Below, one piece after another: positions 53,447 through 62,843 of a stretch of 64,000 nt of DNA. The stretch spans positions 1,240,001 to 1,304,000 of the forward strand of contig NZ_CP010976.1 in assembly GCF_000949425.1 (NCBI RefSeq), in the 5' to 3' direction. The translations under genes and the position numbers were made by a program. The number at the start of each line of letters is the position of its first letter. Within the stretch, counting starts at the first letter, position 1. The notes beneath the pieces were generated by a model. It saw nothing but the letters and a program-made list of their open reading frames with translations, was not told the DNA's origin and did no database searches. Source of the DNA: Paenibacillus sp. IHBB 10380. GTDB lineage: Bacteria > Bacillota > Bacilli > Paenibacillales > Paenibacillaceae.

Positions 53447-53480
53447 GTTTCTAAAATTAAGTTATAACTTATTGCTAGTT

Positions 53481-54293
53481 CTAACGATTCAAGCGGTAGC
53501 CGCCATGGAAGACAGGCCCCACATATTCATTGAAGATATAGCCGGCGCGAATAGCAGCTAAGACAAAATCTTTGGCCTTCGCAACGGCTTCATGGATAGG
53601 AAGACCGTTAGCTAAACCACCGGTAATTGCTGCGGCAAAGGTGCAGCCAGCCCCATGATTCGTTGCGGGCTCAATTTTGTCTGCTTCAAAGATTGTATAA
53701 TCAGCACCATTGTAGAAGACGTCTACAGCACGATCTCCGCCTAGAGCTTTTCCACCTTTAACGACGACATTGCGCGCTCCAAGGTCATGAATAAGGCGAG
53801 CAGCTTCCTTCATATCTTCAATCGAAGAGAGCTTACCGAGACCCGACAGCACACCGGCTTCGAATAGATTAGGTGTTACCACGGTCGCCAGGGGCAGCAG
53901 TAAATCACGGATGGCATGAGCGCTTTCGGGATTCAGAACCTCGTCTTCGCCTTTACATACCATGACTGGATCAATAACTACATTGGTCTGGTGATTCTCC
54001 TTAATGGCTTGCTCCACAACACGGACAATGTCCACACTTCCCAACATGCCGGTTTTCATAGCATCGACGGGGCCGCCTGCAAAGATGGTTTTCAGCTGCT
54101 CTGCAACAATCGTGGCATCGATCGGATATACATTGTGATGCCAGCCCTTGTCTGGGTCCATTGTTACAATGGTAGTTAAGGCGCTGAAGCCGTAAGTGCC
54201 ATATTCCTCAAATGTTTTTAAATCTGCTTGAATGCCTGCGCCTCCACTGGAGTCACTTCCGGCAATAGTTAAGGTTTTAATAATTTTTGTCAA
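53481..54293 (-). CDS. pdxK: pyridoxine/hydroxymethylpyrimidine kinase
   Basis: A ribokinase-fold kinase (270 aa). LTIAGSDSSGGAGIQADLKT, AMKTGMLGS, VIDPVMVCKG and the GAGCTFAAAI anion hole with catalytic Asp-like position are present. It resembles B. subtilis PdxK (formerly ThiD2) more than classical ThiD because of MVCKGEDEVLNPE and the C-terminal YVGPVFH. It phosphorylates B6 vitamers and possibly HMP. It starts at TTG 54293 with AAGAAGGGG upstream. No thiamine genes are adjacent. Confidence 0.85.
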   Translation of the reverse strand: MTKIIKTLTIAGSDSSGGAGIQADLKTFEEYGTYGFSALTTIVTMDPDKGWHHNVYPIDATIVAEQLKTIFAGGPVDAMKTGMLGSVDIVRVVEQAIKENHQTNVVIDPVMVCKGEDEVLNPESAHAIRDLLLPLATVVTPNLFEAGVLSGLGKLSSIEDMKEAARLIHDLGARNVVVKGGKALGGDRAVDVFYNGADYTIFEADKIEPATNHGAGCTFAAAITGGLANGLPIHEAVAKAKDFVLAAIRAGYIFNEYVGPVFHGGYRLNR

Positions 54294-54691
54294 TGCTAAC
54301 GTCCCCTTCTTCTATAACTGATTCATAAAATGTGAATTGAATTGATTATAACAAAAATCCACACATAATTATCTTTTTCTTGATTGTTTATGTAAAATTC
54401 ACGTGATTTTCATGAACAGATTGAAAATCATTCGAATTATCATCCAATTTCAGGAATGAAAAATTATTGAACGGTAATGATGCGAAGCTCCCGTTGATTG
54501 TTAAAAGTATATTTAACATGATTTCTTGCGTTAAGGCATACTTTCAGATCACCTTATAGTTAAAACCTATAGCTTTTATAGAAATTATATCTTGGAACAA
54601 TGAGAGTGACGGTGTTATCATTAGTTTCAATCAAGAGATGTCTTAGTGAGGCAGATCTTCCAAAGTTCGAATTCAAGATGGGGTGAATATG
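54294..54691 (+). other. intergenic region upstream of leuC
   Basis: About 400 bases between divergent pdxK and leuC. I see no T-box, no conserved leader and no small gene. GATGGGG at 54677-54683 is the leuC ribosome site. Promoters for both genes must lie here but none is clear enough to place. Confidence 0.4.
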
Positions 54692-56113
54692 ATGAGTAAA
54701 AAGACAATGTTTGAGAAAATTTGGGAAAACCACGTCATTCATCAAGAAGAGAGTAAACCTAGTATTCTGTATATTGATTTACATCTCGTTCATGAAGTGA
54801 CATCTCCACAAGCGTTTGAAGGACTTCGTCTTAGTGGACGTCAAGTTCGTAGACCTGAGCTAACTTTTGCAACGATGGACCATAATGTTCCAACGCAAGA
54901 TCGTTTCAACATTAAAGACCCGATTTCTAAGCAACAAATTGATACACTTTCACAAAACTGTCGTGATTTCGGTGTTAAGCTGTATGATCTTGATTCAATC
55001 GATCAAGGGGTAGTACACGTTATGGGTCCTGAACTCGGACTGACGCATCCAGGTAAAACAATTGTATGTGGTGATAGCCATACTTCAACTCACGGTGCTT
55101 TCGGTGCATTGGCATTCGGTATTGGTACAAGTGAAGTTGAACACGTGCTTGCAACACAATGTCTACAACAATCTAAAGCTAAAACGATGGAAATTCGTTT
55201 TGTCGGTCATCGTAAAGCAGGCGTGACAGCTAAAGATATGATTCTAGGCGTTATTGCTAAGTATGGTACGGATTTCGCAACGGGTTATGTTATTGAATAT
55301 ACAGGTGAATCGATTAGAACGCTGACGATGGAAGAGCGTATGACAGTATGTAATATGTCCATCGAAGGTGGAGCGAGAGCAGGTATGATCGCTCCAGATG
55401 AGACGACATTTGAATATTTACGTGGTCGTCAACATGTACCTCAAGGTGCTGCGTTTGACAAAGCTGTTGAAGGTTGGAACGAACTGTTGACAGATGAAGG
55501 AGCTTCATTTGATCTTGTATTGGAATTCGATGTAGATTCATTAATTCCACAAGTGACCTGGGGAACAAGTCCAGGTATGGGGACAGATATTACTTCTAAA
55601 GTTCCAGTTCCATCAGAGTTGCCTACAGAGAACGAACGTAAAGCTGCTGAGAAAGCATTGGAATATATGGGGCTTACACCTGGTACCCCGATTTCCGAAA
55701 TTACAATAGATTATGTATTCATTGGTTCATGTACGAATGGTCGGATTGAAGATTTACGTGCCGCAGCTGAAGTGGCTAAAGGTTACAGCGTATCTGGGCA
55801 AGTGACAGCTATTGTTGTACCGGGATCAGGAAGAGTCAAAATACAAGCCGAAGAAGAAGGGCTTGATAAAATATTTACAGAGGCTGGATTTGAATGGCGT
55901 GATGCAGGTTGCAGTATGTGTCTCGCAATGAATCCGGATGTATTGAAGCCTGGTCAACGTTGTGCTTCAACTTCGAATCGTAACTTCGAAGGACGCCAAG
56001 GACGAGGTGGGCGAACGCATCTTGTATCCCCAGCTATGGCAGCGGCAGCAGCGATCAAAGGACGTTTCGTTGACGTTCGCGATTGGAACTTTAAGACAGA
56101 AATAGTTAGCTAA
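54692..56113 (+). CDS. leuC: 3-isopropylmalate dehydratase large subunit
   Basis: LeuC (473 aa) with LeuD isomerises 2- and 3-isopropylmalate in leucine synthesis. It is an aconitase-family protein: [30 protein letters not shown], and Fe-S cysteines in FIGSCTNGR and [15 protein letters not shown] 54692 has GATGGGG eight bases upstream; ATG 54689 and GTG 54683 are alternatives. leuA and leuB are not in the window. Confidence 0.95.
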   Translation: MSKKTMFEKIWENHVIHQEESKPSILYIDLHLVHEVTSPQAFEGLRLSGRQVRRPELTFATMDHNVPTQDRFNIKDPISKQQIDTLSQNCRDFGVKLYDLDSIDQGVVHVMGPELGLTHPGKTIVCGDSHTSTHGAFGALAFGIGTSEVEHVLATQCLQQSKAKTMEIRFVGHRKAGVTAKDMILGVIAKYGTDFATGYVIEYTGESIRTLTMEERMTVCNMSIEGGARAGMIAPDETTFEYLRGRQHVPQGAAFDKAVEGWNELLTDEGASFDLVLEFDVDSLIPQVTWGTSPGMGTDITSKVPVPSELPTENERKAAEKALEYMGLTPGTPISEITIDYVFIGSCTNGRIEDLRAAAEVAKGYSVSGQVTAIVVPGSGRVKIQAEEEGLDKIFTEAGFEWRDAGCSMCLAMNPDVLKPGQRCASTSNRNFEGRQGRGGRTHLVSPAMAAAAAIKGRFVDVRDWNFKTEIVS

Positions 56114-56139
56114 AGAGAAGAAAGAGAGGGATATATCCT

Positions 56140-56742
56140 ATGGAAGCATTCACTAAATTAACAGGTATTGTAGGGCCCGTGGATCGGGTTAACGTAGATA
56201 CAGATGCTATTATTCCTAAACAATTTCTAAAACGGATCGAACGGACGGGTTTTGGACAGTTCTTGTTTTACGAATGGCGGTTTGATGAAGAAGGCAAAGA
56301 CAATGAAAATTTCGAATTAAATAAGCCTCGTTATAAAGGTGCATCAGTACTCGTATCTAGAGCCAACTTCGGCTGTGGATCATCACGTGAACATGCTCCT
56401 TGGGCAATCATGGACTACGGTTTCAAATGTGTTATTGCACCTTCATTTGCAGATATATTCTATAATAACTGCTTTAAGAATGGCATTCTGCCCCTTAAAT
56501 TGTCAGAAGAGCAAGTGGAAGATGTGTTCCAGCGGACTGCTACGCATGAAGGCTACAAGATGCATGTTGACTTAGAGAATAACACGTTGACAGATGATTA
56601 TGGTCTGCACATCGATTTTGTGCTTGATGAGCACCGTCGTCAATTCCTGTTACAAGGATTGGATGACATTGGCTTAACACTTCAACATGAGTCTGAGATT
56701 ACTGCATACGAGCAAAAGCGCGCTAGTCAAGTATTGGTATAA
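56140..56742 (+). CDS. leuD: 3-isopropylmalate dehydratase small subunit
   Basis: LeuD (200 aa) is the swivelling domain that completes the isomerase active site. [34 protein letters not shown] and [20 protein letters not shown] are characteristic. It lies 26 bases after leuC with AGAGAGGGAT upstream of the ATG. A terminator follows. Confidence 0.96.
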   Translation: MEAFTKLTGIVGPVDRVNVDTDAIIPKQFLKRIERTGFGQFLFYEWRFDEEGKDNENFELNKPRYKGASVLVSRANFGCGSSREHAPWAIMDYGFKCVIAPSFADIFYNNCFKNGILPLKLSEEQVEDVFQRTATHEGYKMHVDLENNTLTDDYGLHIDFVLDEHRRQFLLQGLDDIGLTLQHESEITAYEQKRASQVLV

Positions 56743-56773
56743 CAATCTTTGACATCACATAGAGTTGATTGGA

Positions 56774-56816
56774 ATCTTCTAAGTCCTTGTTTCCAGGGAT
56801 TTAGAAGGTTTTTTGT
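56774..56816 (+). terminator. terminator after leuD
   Basis: CTTCTAAGTCC pairs with GGGATTTAGAAG (one bulge) around TTGTTTCCA, followed by GTTTTTTG. The open frame of the next coding remnant runs through this hairpin, so its true start must be later. Confidence 0.8.
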
Positions 56817-56865
56817 TACGTTCATAAATACAAATTGGATAGAACAGTGTGATGGTCAACGTGGA

Positions 56866-57866
56866 ATCAGTAATAAAAATAGATCTATATTTTTGTTCAT
56901 AAGTTTGGTTGTTATGTCCTTGTGTCTTGCGGCATGCGGCGGAGGCAACAACTCAGGCAGCACAAGTAACGCTGGCGGAGCTAATACTTCAGACAAAGCA
57001 ACAACGGGGACAAAGACAACGGAAGTCGCTACAGAGAGAACGTTGACAGATCCATTAGGGCATGAGGTTAAAGTTCCTGCGAATCCAAAACGGATTATAG
57101 CATCTTACCTGGAAGACTATCTGGTGACCCTAGGAGTAAAACCAGTGGTACAATGGTCCGTGGCGAATGGCATTCAGGATTACCTGCAGAATGAGTTAAC
57201 TGGAATTCCTACGATTCCTTACGATATGCCTTATGAAGTCGTTGCAAGCCACAACCCGGATCTAATTATTATGGGTTCGAGCAATACGATAGAAGGGGAT
57301 AAATATGCACAATACGCCAAATAGCCCCAACGTACGTACTCGGAGACGAGATTAACAATGACTGGCGCAAAGCGTTGCTGAAGGTGGGAGAAATTCTCGG
57401 CAAGAGTAAGGAAGCACAGAAGGCGCTGGATGACTATGATGCTAAGGCAGCAGAAGCAAAAGCGAAAATCCAGAAGGTGACTGGAGGGACGAAGTCGGCT
57501 GCAGCGATATGGATGATTAATAAGAAGTTTTTTATCGTCGGCGATAATGTATCGAGCGGTTCGGTTCTGTATCAGGATCTAGGAGTGGCCGTACCAGAAA
57601 CAGTCAAGAAAATTTCGAATTCTAAAGCTAGCTGGAACCCGATATCGCTGGAGGAAATAGCTCAGCTGGATGCGGATTATATTTTCCTCATCAACAGTGA
57701 CCAAGCGGACGAGGCGAAGGCACTTCAGGATACGGTCTGGAAGAGTATTCCGGCTGTTGTAAAAGGTAACGTGTTTGAATTTGACAAAGCGAGCACATGG
57801 TTGTATTACGGAGCAACTGCGAACTCACAAACCATCGATAATATTGTAAATAGCATTGTGAAATAA
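56866..57866 (+). pseudogene. frameshifted siderophore-type ABC binding lipoprotein
   Basis: An iron-siderophore-type (FhuD/BtuF fold) substrate-binding lipoprotein split by one missing base. The 5' part has hydrophobic signal and lipobox LCLAACGGG, then PLGHEVKVPANPKRII and HNPDLIIMGSSNTIEG. It stops at TAG 57322. Adding one A to the AAA there restores YAKIAPTYVLGDE and joins the rest (DYIFLINSDQADEAK, to 57866). No usable start codon or ribosome site is seen between the leuD terminator and the signal peptide. No permease genes are adjacent. Confidence 0.8.
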
Positions 57867-57890
57867 CGAGTACACATTTAGAGGTGTCCT

Positions 57891-57917
57891 GCAGCCAAAG
57901 CTGGGGACACCTTCTTT
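57891..57917 (+). terminator. terminator after the binding-protein remnant
   Basis: AGGTGTCC pairs with GGGACACCT, with inner CAGC/GCTG, followed by TCTTTGTTG. From 57918 to 58178 I see AT-rich DNA without a supported gene. Confidence 0.75.
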
Positions 57918-58178
57918 GTTGTTAGTATTGTTCAAAAGTTACTTTTGTTAAGAAATGGATCGTGATTATCGCTGATTAGCCTAAATAACGTTCTGCTCCT
58001 CGCCTAAATATTTAGCTCATCCTAACTCGTTGGTAAATTTATGATAATTATTTGTAATATTAAGGAGGATATTGACCCCTCAAACGAGAATATTATCTTA
58101 ACCATATAAAAAGATTTATGAAGTATTATGTCGTCGTTAAGTTTTTGTTTAGCATAAATTTATCAACTGGGGTGGAAA

Positions 58179-59642
58179 ATGAAGAAATTTAGTATTAGTT
58201 TTATGTTGCTATGGTGTGTTTTTTTCATGTTTTTGTCAGGTCAAGGTCATGCTGCGACGGACTCAAGAATGTTTCTAGATGGTAAAGAGCTGAGCTTGCC
58301 CGAGAAAGTAGAAATAGAGAACCTAGATGGTAACATTATGATTCCTATTCGAGTTGTTGTGGAGAACTTAGGGTTCAAGGTGACTTGGAATCAGAAGAGT
58401 CAAAGTGTTAAAATTGAACAACGGGATAAAGTGGTTCAACTCGTTGTTAATAATCAGGTTGCTACGGTAGATGGGAAACAGGAAAATTTAGATGCAATGC
58501 CATTATTACGTAAAGGCTCTGTTGTTGTGCCCATTCGATTTGTCAGTGAACAGATGGGGATGGAAGTACGGTGGAATAATACTGACAAAATTGTATCTCT
58601 GACTACACCAGTTATAGAATCTATAACAGAACCTGTTATCGATCCCTCTACAGGAAGTGGAAGTAAACCAGTGACCTCTGATCCCGGAGCTGAACCATCA
58701 GATTTCTTATCTAAGGTTAATGCTATCCAGTTTAGTGATAATCAATTAAGAATTTCAATAAGTGGGAGTGTTCAACCGAAAGTTTCCACGTTAACGGGAC
58801 CCGACAGAATCGTGTTAGATTTACCAAATGCCATGTTCTCCGATTCATTTGGGGATTCACAGAATCTTGATGCTAGGTCTAACGGTAAATTAGAAGTTAT
58901 TGGATATCCGGACGTATCTGGTGTAAGATATTCACTGTTCAGCTCTAATCCATCGACAGTTCGTATGGTTGTAGACTTAAACTATGCTATGAAATATACA
59001 TTGCTGAATGAGACTAATGATTCTACTCTTATTACTCTTCAACTTAATAGCGGAGAGGATGCTGTTTCTCCCGATCCAAATGTACCTAATGGTAATGATG
59101 GACGTAAAATAGTCGTCATTGATCCTGGACATGGCAAAGGGGATCCAGGAGCTATTAGTGTGACTAAGAAGAAAGAGAAAGATTTCAATCTGGCGCTTGC
59201 TCTAAAAGTAGAACAGCTACTACTGCAAGAACCCAATATTCAAGTGGTTATGACACGAAATTCGGATACTTTTCCAACACTACAAGAGCGTGTATCTATC
59301 GCGAACAATTTGAACGCGAACGTATTTGTTTCTATACACGGCAATAGTAATCCCGCTTCAACTCCAAACGGAAGTCAGACATTCTATTATAAACGTGATG
59401 ATAGTAAGGCGTTAGCGAATGTGATGCACACATATTTAATGACAGCCACAGGATTGAAAGATAGGGGGGTTACTAGCGGTAATCTTCATGTTATTAGAGA
59501 AACAAAGATGCCTGCAGTATTATTAGAGGTAGGCTTCTTGAGTAATACTTATGACGAAGCATTGCTATTTACAGAGGATTTTCAGAATAATGTTGCAAAA
59601 GGAATTGTGGATGGGATTAAAGAATATTTAGGAGTCAAGTAA
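58179..59642 (+). CDS. N-acetylmuramoyl-L-alanine amidase, copy 1
   Basis: A 487-residue exported enzyme. Signal peptide (1-26, cut after QGHA), a copper-amine-oxidase-like N domain (about 30-147; MIPIRVVVENLGF, VPIRFVSEQMG), an AMIN domain (about 185-290) and Amidase_3 (about 308-485). Zinc/catalytic residues are in IDPGHGKGDPGA, SIHGN and LLEVGFLSN. It cleaves the muramoyl-alanine bond of peptidoglycan. It is followed 28 bases later by a GerMN lipoprotein; the pair is repeated downstream. Confidence 0.93.
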   Translation: MKKFSISFMLLWCVFFMFLSGQGHAATDSRMFLDGKELSLPEKVEIENLDGNIMIPIRVVVENLGFKVTWNQKSQSVKIEQRDKVVQLVVNNQVATVDGKQENLDAMPLLRKGSVVVPIRFVSEQMGMEVRWNNTDKIVSLTTPVIESITEPVIDPSTGSGSKPVTSDPGAEPSDFLSKVNAIQFSDNQLRISISGSVQPKVSTLTGPDRIVLDLPNAMFSDSFGDSQNLDARSNGKLEVIGYPDVSGVRYSLFSSNPSTVRMVVDLNYAMKYTLLNETNDSTLITLQLNSGEDAVSPDPNVPNGNDGRKIVVIDPGHGKGDPGAISVTKKKEKDFNLALALKVEQLLLQEPNIQVVMTRNSDTFPTLQERVSIANNLNANVFVSIHGNSNPASTPNGSQTFYYKRDDSKALANVMHTYLMTATGLKDRGVTSGNLHVIRETKMPAVLLEVGFLSNTYDEALLFTEDFQNNVAKGIVDGIKEYLGVK

Positions 59643-59670
59643 GGCGATTTCTCACGAAGGACGTGGCAAA

Positions 59671-60366
59671 ATGAATAAAAAAGTAACCTGTACAGCCGCA
59701 TTAACTCTCATACTAGTATTTGCAGTAGCCTGTGGACAAAAGCCATTGACGGGTGCTGATCCACAGTCATCTTCTTCTAATACCGTGGATAGTTCCAATA
59801 ATACTGCTACTGATAACGAAAAAGATAACACAACAGATTCTGTAACAACAGCTAATCCGCCAGCTAAAGCTACGGACACAGACTCAAACACAAACACAGA
59901 CTCAAACACAAACACAAACACTAAAGAAGGCGATGGCACTTTAACATCGGAGGGTAATACAGCGGCTGAGAAGATGCAAAGTGAGACGATTACTGCTTAT
60001 TATACTGATCCAGAGGTTATGGAACTGCATAAGGCACAGCAAGAAATACAATATAGTAATGATATTGAGAAATATAAAGCAGCATTTAAGACTTTACAAA
60101 TAGATAGCAATCCTGATTTAATTCCATTATGGGGTATGGTGGAGTTGAAATCTTTAACTTCAACCCATGGTGATATTTCAATGGATATCCATTTGCCAGA
60201 TGAAGCACGCCTAGGATCTGGGGGCGAAATGTTCGCATTAGATGCTCTATACAATACGCTTTTCCAATTTGAAGAGGTTAAGTCTATTGACTTGACCGTA
60301 GATGGTAAGTCAACAGAGAGCTTAATGGGGCATGTCGAACTAGAGCATCCTATGGTTCGTGATTAA
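59671..60366 (+). CDS. GerMN-domain lipoprotein, copy 1
   Basis: A 231-residue lipoprotein. Lipobox VFAVACGQ gives Cys21. A long Thr/Asn/Asp-rich linker (about 25-100) includes a tandem repeat (DSNTNT). The C-terminal domain (about 105-228) resembles GerMN: TITAYYTDPEVMEL, a KAAFKTL helix and FQFEEVKSIDLTVDG. GerM-type proteins act with cell-wall enzymes in spore formation. It probably partners with the amidase before it. The start has GAAGGACG, a moderate ribosome site. Confidence 0.82.
   Translation: MNKKVTCTAALTLILVFAVACGQKPLTGADPQSSSSNTVDSSNNTATDNEKDNTTDSVTTANPPAKATDTDSNTNTDSNTNTNTKEGDGTLTSEGNTAAEKMQSETITAYYTDPEVMELHKAQQEIQYSNDIEKYKAAFKTLQIDSNPDLIPLWGMVELKSLTSTHGDISMDIHLPDEARLGSGGEMFALDALYNTLFQFEEVKSIDLTVDGKSTESLMGHVELEHPMVRD
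59881..59921 (+). repeat. tandem 18-bp coding repeat
   Basis: GACTCAAACACAAACACA occurs twice back to back (59881-59898, 59899-59916), with a partial third unit. It encodes DSNTNT repeats in the linker of the GerMN lipoprotein and may vary in copy number. Confidence 0.85.
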
Positions 60367-60414
60367 ATATTTCTATTGGTTGATAGTGCAAGTCATGATT
60401 TGTTTTTTGTAAGA

Positions 60415-60462
60415 GAAGAGGGATAGAACAGAGAGTTATTTCTGTTCTATCCCTCTTCTTTA
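60415..60462 (+). terminator. perfect 18-bp terminator hairpin
   Basis: GAAGAGGGATAGAACAGA and its exact reverse complement flank GAGTTATT, then TTTAT. It separates the two amidase/GerMN modules. The rest of 60463-60666 contains no gene; GGGGTG precedes the second amidase. Confidence 0.9.
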
Positions 60463-60666
60463 TATTGAGTAATAAGCCTGCTATTCATATACTGATATGC
60501 ACATTTACGCAAATGGTATAGTTAAAAAGACGGAAGACTTTTTTGAAAAAAGGAAGATTTACGCAACTTTTATAGTATTAGAGCGTCTAATAGTTGTCGA
60601 ATGGGAGGAGTGAACCGGTGACAAAAGTCAGTAGAGAAGTTAACTATACTAGGATAGTAGGGGTGA

Positions 60667-62058
60667 ATGATGAAGAAATTTAGCTTTCTGTTGTTGGTTC
60701 TAATCTTCGTTATGGTATTTCCAAGTAAAGGACAAGCCGCCACGGCAAATTCTAATATTTTCTTGGATGGTAAAGAATTAACCTTAACGACTAATGCGAA
60801 AATTGAAAACGTCAAAGGTAATATTATGATTCCAATTCGTGTCGTCACGGAGAATCTAGGGTTTCAAGTCGGATGGGAGAAAAAGACGGGCACGGTGACC
60901 ATACAGAACGATAGTAAAACTGTTAAGCTAGTTGTAGATTCAAAGACTGCGACAGTCAATGGTAACGAGGTAGCCTTAGAGGTGTCCCCTTTATTACGTA
61001 GTGACACGGTTTTAGTTCCAATTCGATTTGTGAGTGAAGAGATGGGTTTACTAGTTAGCTGGGATAACGCTAGCAAAACGGTACGTCTAATTACCTCGGA
61101 TAACGGGAGTGGAAACACAACACCACCGGATAATGGAAATAGTAATGAGGGACTTGCCATGATTAATGGTCTCAGCTTCAGCGAGAACCGTTTACTCATT
61201 GCAACGTCAGGTAATATTCAACCTAAAATATCTACCTTAACCGGACCTGATCGGATTGTTATTGATGTTCCAAATGCTGCCTTTGGAGATACATTTGGCC
61301 AACAACTTGATCAGAATTTACAAGGAGAGTTTGCAGTAAATGGGTATCCAGATGTATCCAAAATACGATATTCTCTTTTCAATAATGCACCATCCACGGT
61401 TAGAATTGTAGTAGATATGAATTATTCTAACAATTATACACTTACTAATGATGGTAGTTTATATATCGTGAATATAGACACAGCAGACACTAAACCCACT
61501 CCACCAGTTGGTGGAAACGGTAAGAAAATTGTTGTCATTGATGCAGGTCATGGTAATCAAGATCCAGGCGCAACAGGTATTACGGGTAAGAGAGAGAAGG
61601 ATTTCAATTTAGCAGTTGCACTTAAAGTCGAAAAACTTCTTAAAAAAGAGCCGAATATTGAATTCGTTCTGACGCGTAGCAATGATACTTTTCTTGAATT
61701 GAAGCAACGGGTAAAGATTGCGAATGATTTAAAAGCAGATGTATTTGTATCCATCCATGCCAATTCGAGCGGTTCATCGGTCGCAACGGGTACCGAAACT
61801 TATTATCAAAGGGAGAGCAGCAAGTCATTTGCTAATATCATGCATAAGTACTTAGTTAAAGCGACGGGTCTTAAGGACCGTGGTGTTCGCTATGGTAACT
61901 TTCATGTGATACGTGAGACTAAAATGGCAGCAGTACTTTTGGAGGTAGGATACCTTAGTAATAAGAACGACGAATCGGCCCTTTTTAATGAAACCTTCCA
62001 AAACAATGTTGCCGAAGGTGTCGTTAAAGGGATCAAAGAATATCTTCAAATTAAATAA
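60667..62058 (+). CDS. N-acetylmuramoyl-L-alanine amidase, copy 2
   Basis: A 463-residue paralogue of the 58.2-kb gene with the same order: signal peptide (MKKFSFLLLVLIFVM...), copper-amine-oxidase-like domain, AMIN and Amidase_3 with IDAGHGNQDPGATG, SIHAN and LLEVGYLSN. It is 24 residues shorter, mostly in the linkers. Active-site residues are intact, so both copies should be functional. A GerMN lipoprotein follows 26 bases later. Confidence 0.93.
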   Translation: MMKKFSFLLLVLIFVMVFPSKGQAATANSNIFLDGKELTLTTNAKIENVKGNIMIPIRVVTENLGFQVGWEKKTGTVTIQNDSKTVKLVVDSKTATVNGNEVALEVSPLLRSDTVLVPIRFVSEEMGLLVSWDNASKTVRLITSDNGSGNTTPPDNGNSNEGLAMINGLSFSENRLLIATSGNIQPKISTLTGPDRIVIDVPNAAFGDTFGQQLDQNLQGEFAVNGYPDVSKIRYSLFNNAPSTVRIVVDMNYSNNYTLTNDGSLYIVNIDTADTKPTPPVGGNGKKIVVIDAGHGNQDPGATGITGKREKDFNLAVALKVEKLLKKEPNIEFVLTRSNDTFLELKQRVKIANDLKADVFVSIHANSSGSSVATGTETYYQRESSKSFANIMHKYLVKATGLKDRGVRYGNFHVIRETKMAAVLLEVGYLSNKNDESALFNETFQNNVAEGVVKGIKEYLQIK

Positions 62059-62084
62059 GAGCAAATCCTCAAAGGAGGCAGAAC

Positions 62085-62762
62085 ATGAATAAGAAATTAT
62101 GGTGCATTGGACTTCTTACCTTGGTGATGGTTGTAGGTGTCGCTTGTGGACAGAAACCTACTACCGGACCAAATGTAAGTAACAATAATGGTAATACGGT
62201 GACTGAGGAACAAGGTGCGGCGGGTACTCCGGATGAGAATACGGTGCCTGAGGTAGGAAGTAATGGGACAGAAGGTGAATCTACCCCAACAACTCCTGAT
62301 ACAACAGCAGAAGTAACTCCTACACCAACAGAAACACCAACTCCAACTCCAACTCCAAAACCAACAGAAACGGTTAAAAAGGAGACGATTGAAGTTTATT
62401 TCACTGATCCGCAAGCTATGGAGTTAATGAAATCTAAGCAAGAAATTACTTTCGAAGATGATATTCAGAAATACAAAGCAGCTTATAAAGTTTTAGCAAG
62501 CAGTGCTCATTCGGAGTTAATTCCACTATGGGCCAAAATAGAACTGAAATCACTTGATTTCAAAGTGGGCGCAATCACTTTAGATATTCATATGCCAGAT
62601 GAAGCACGCCAAGGTGCAGGTGAAGAACAATTTGCGATTGATGCACTAAGAAATACGCTGTTTCAATTTGATGAAGTGAAATCTATCGAATTATTGGTGG
62701 ATGGAGAAAAGGTTGAAAGTCTAATGGGACATGTCGAACTTGAACATCCAATGATGAAATAA
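62085..62762 (+). CDS. GerMN-domain lipoprotein, copy 2
   Basis: A 225-residue paralogue of the 59.7-kb lipoprotein. Lipobox VVGVACGQ gives Cys21. The linker is Thr/Pro-rich (TPTPTE-type repeats) where copy 1 is Asn/Thr-rich. The GerMN part is strongly alike: TDPQAMELMKSKQEI, LDIHMPDEARQGAG and FQFDEVKSIELLVDG. AAAGGAGG precedes the ATG. The different linkers with similar domains show the pair has diverged since duplication. Confidence 0.82.
   Translation: MNKKLWCIGLLTLVMVVGVACGQKPTTGPNVSNNNGNTVTEEQGAAGTPDENTVPEVGSNGTEGESTPTTPDTTAEVTPTPTETPTPTPTPKPTETVKKETIEVYFTDPQAMELMKSKQEITFEDDIQKYKAAYKVLASSAHSELIPLWAKIELKSLDFKVGAITLDIHMPDEARQGAGEEQFAIDALRNTLFQFDEVKSIELLVDGEKVESLMGHVELEHPMMK
62316..62370 (+). 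repeat. Thr-Pro-coding short tandem repeat
   Basis: Repeats of CCAACT/CCAACA give the TPTPTE-TPTPTP linker of the second GerMN lipoprotein. Confidence 0.75.
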
Positions 62763-62843
62763 TAGAGAAAAGCAGGAATATAAGCTCAGTTGTCGAAATT
62801 AATATGTTGGCTTTATTTGTTTATTAAGAGAGGGGAAAATCAG

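Noticed and set aside
54294..54691. T-box or leucine leader before leuC
   Set aside because: No GGTACCGCG-type sequence and no Leu-rich leader peptide could be found.
56749..56865. TTG 56749 as start of the binding-protein gene
   Set aside because: The frame crosses the leuD terminator and adds residues unlike a signal peptide.
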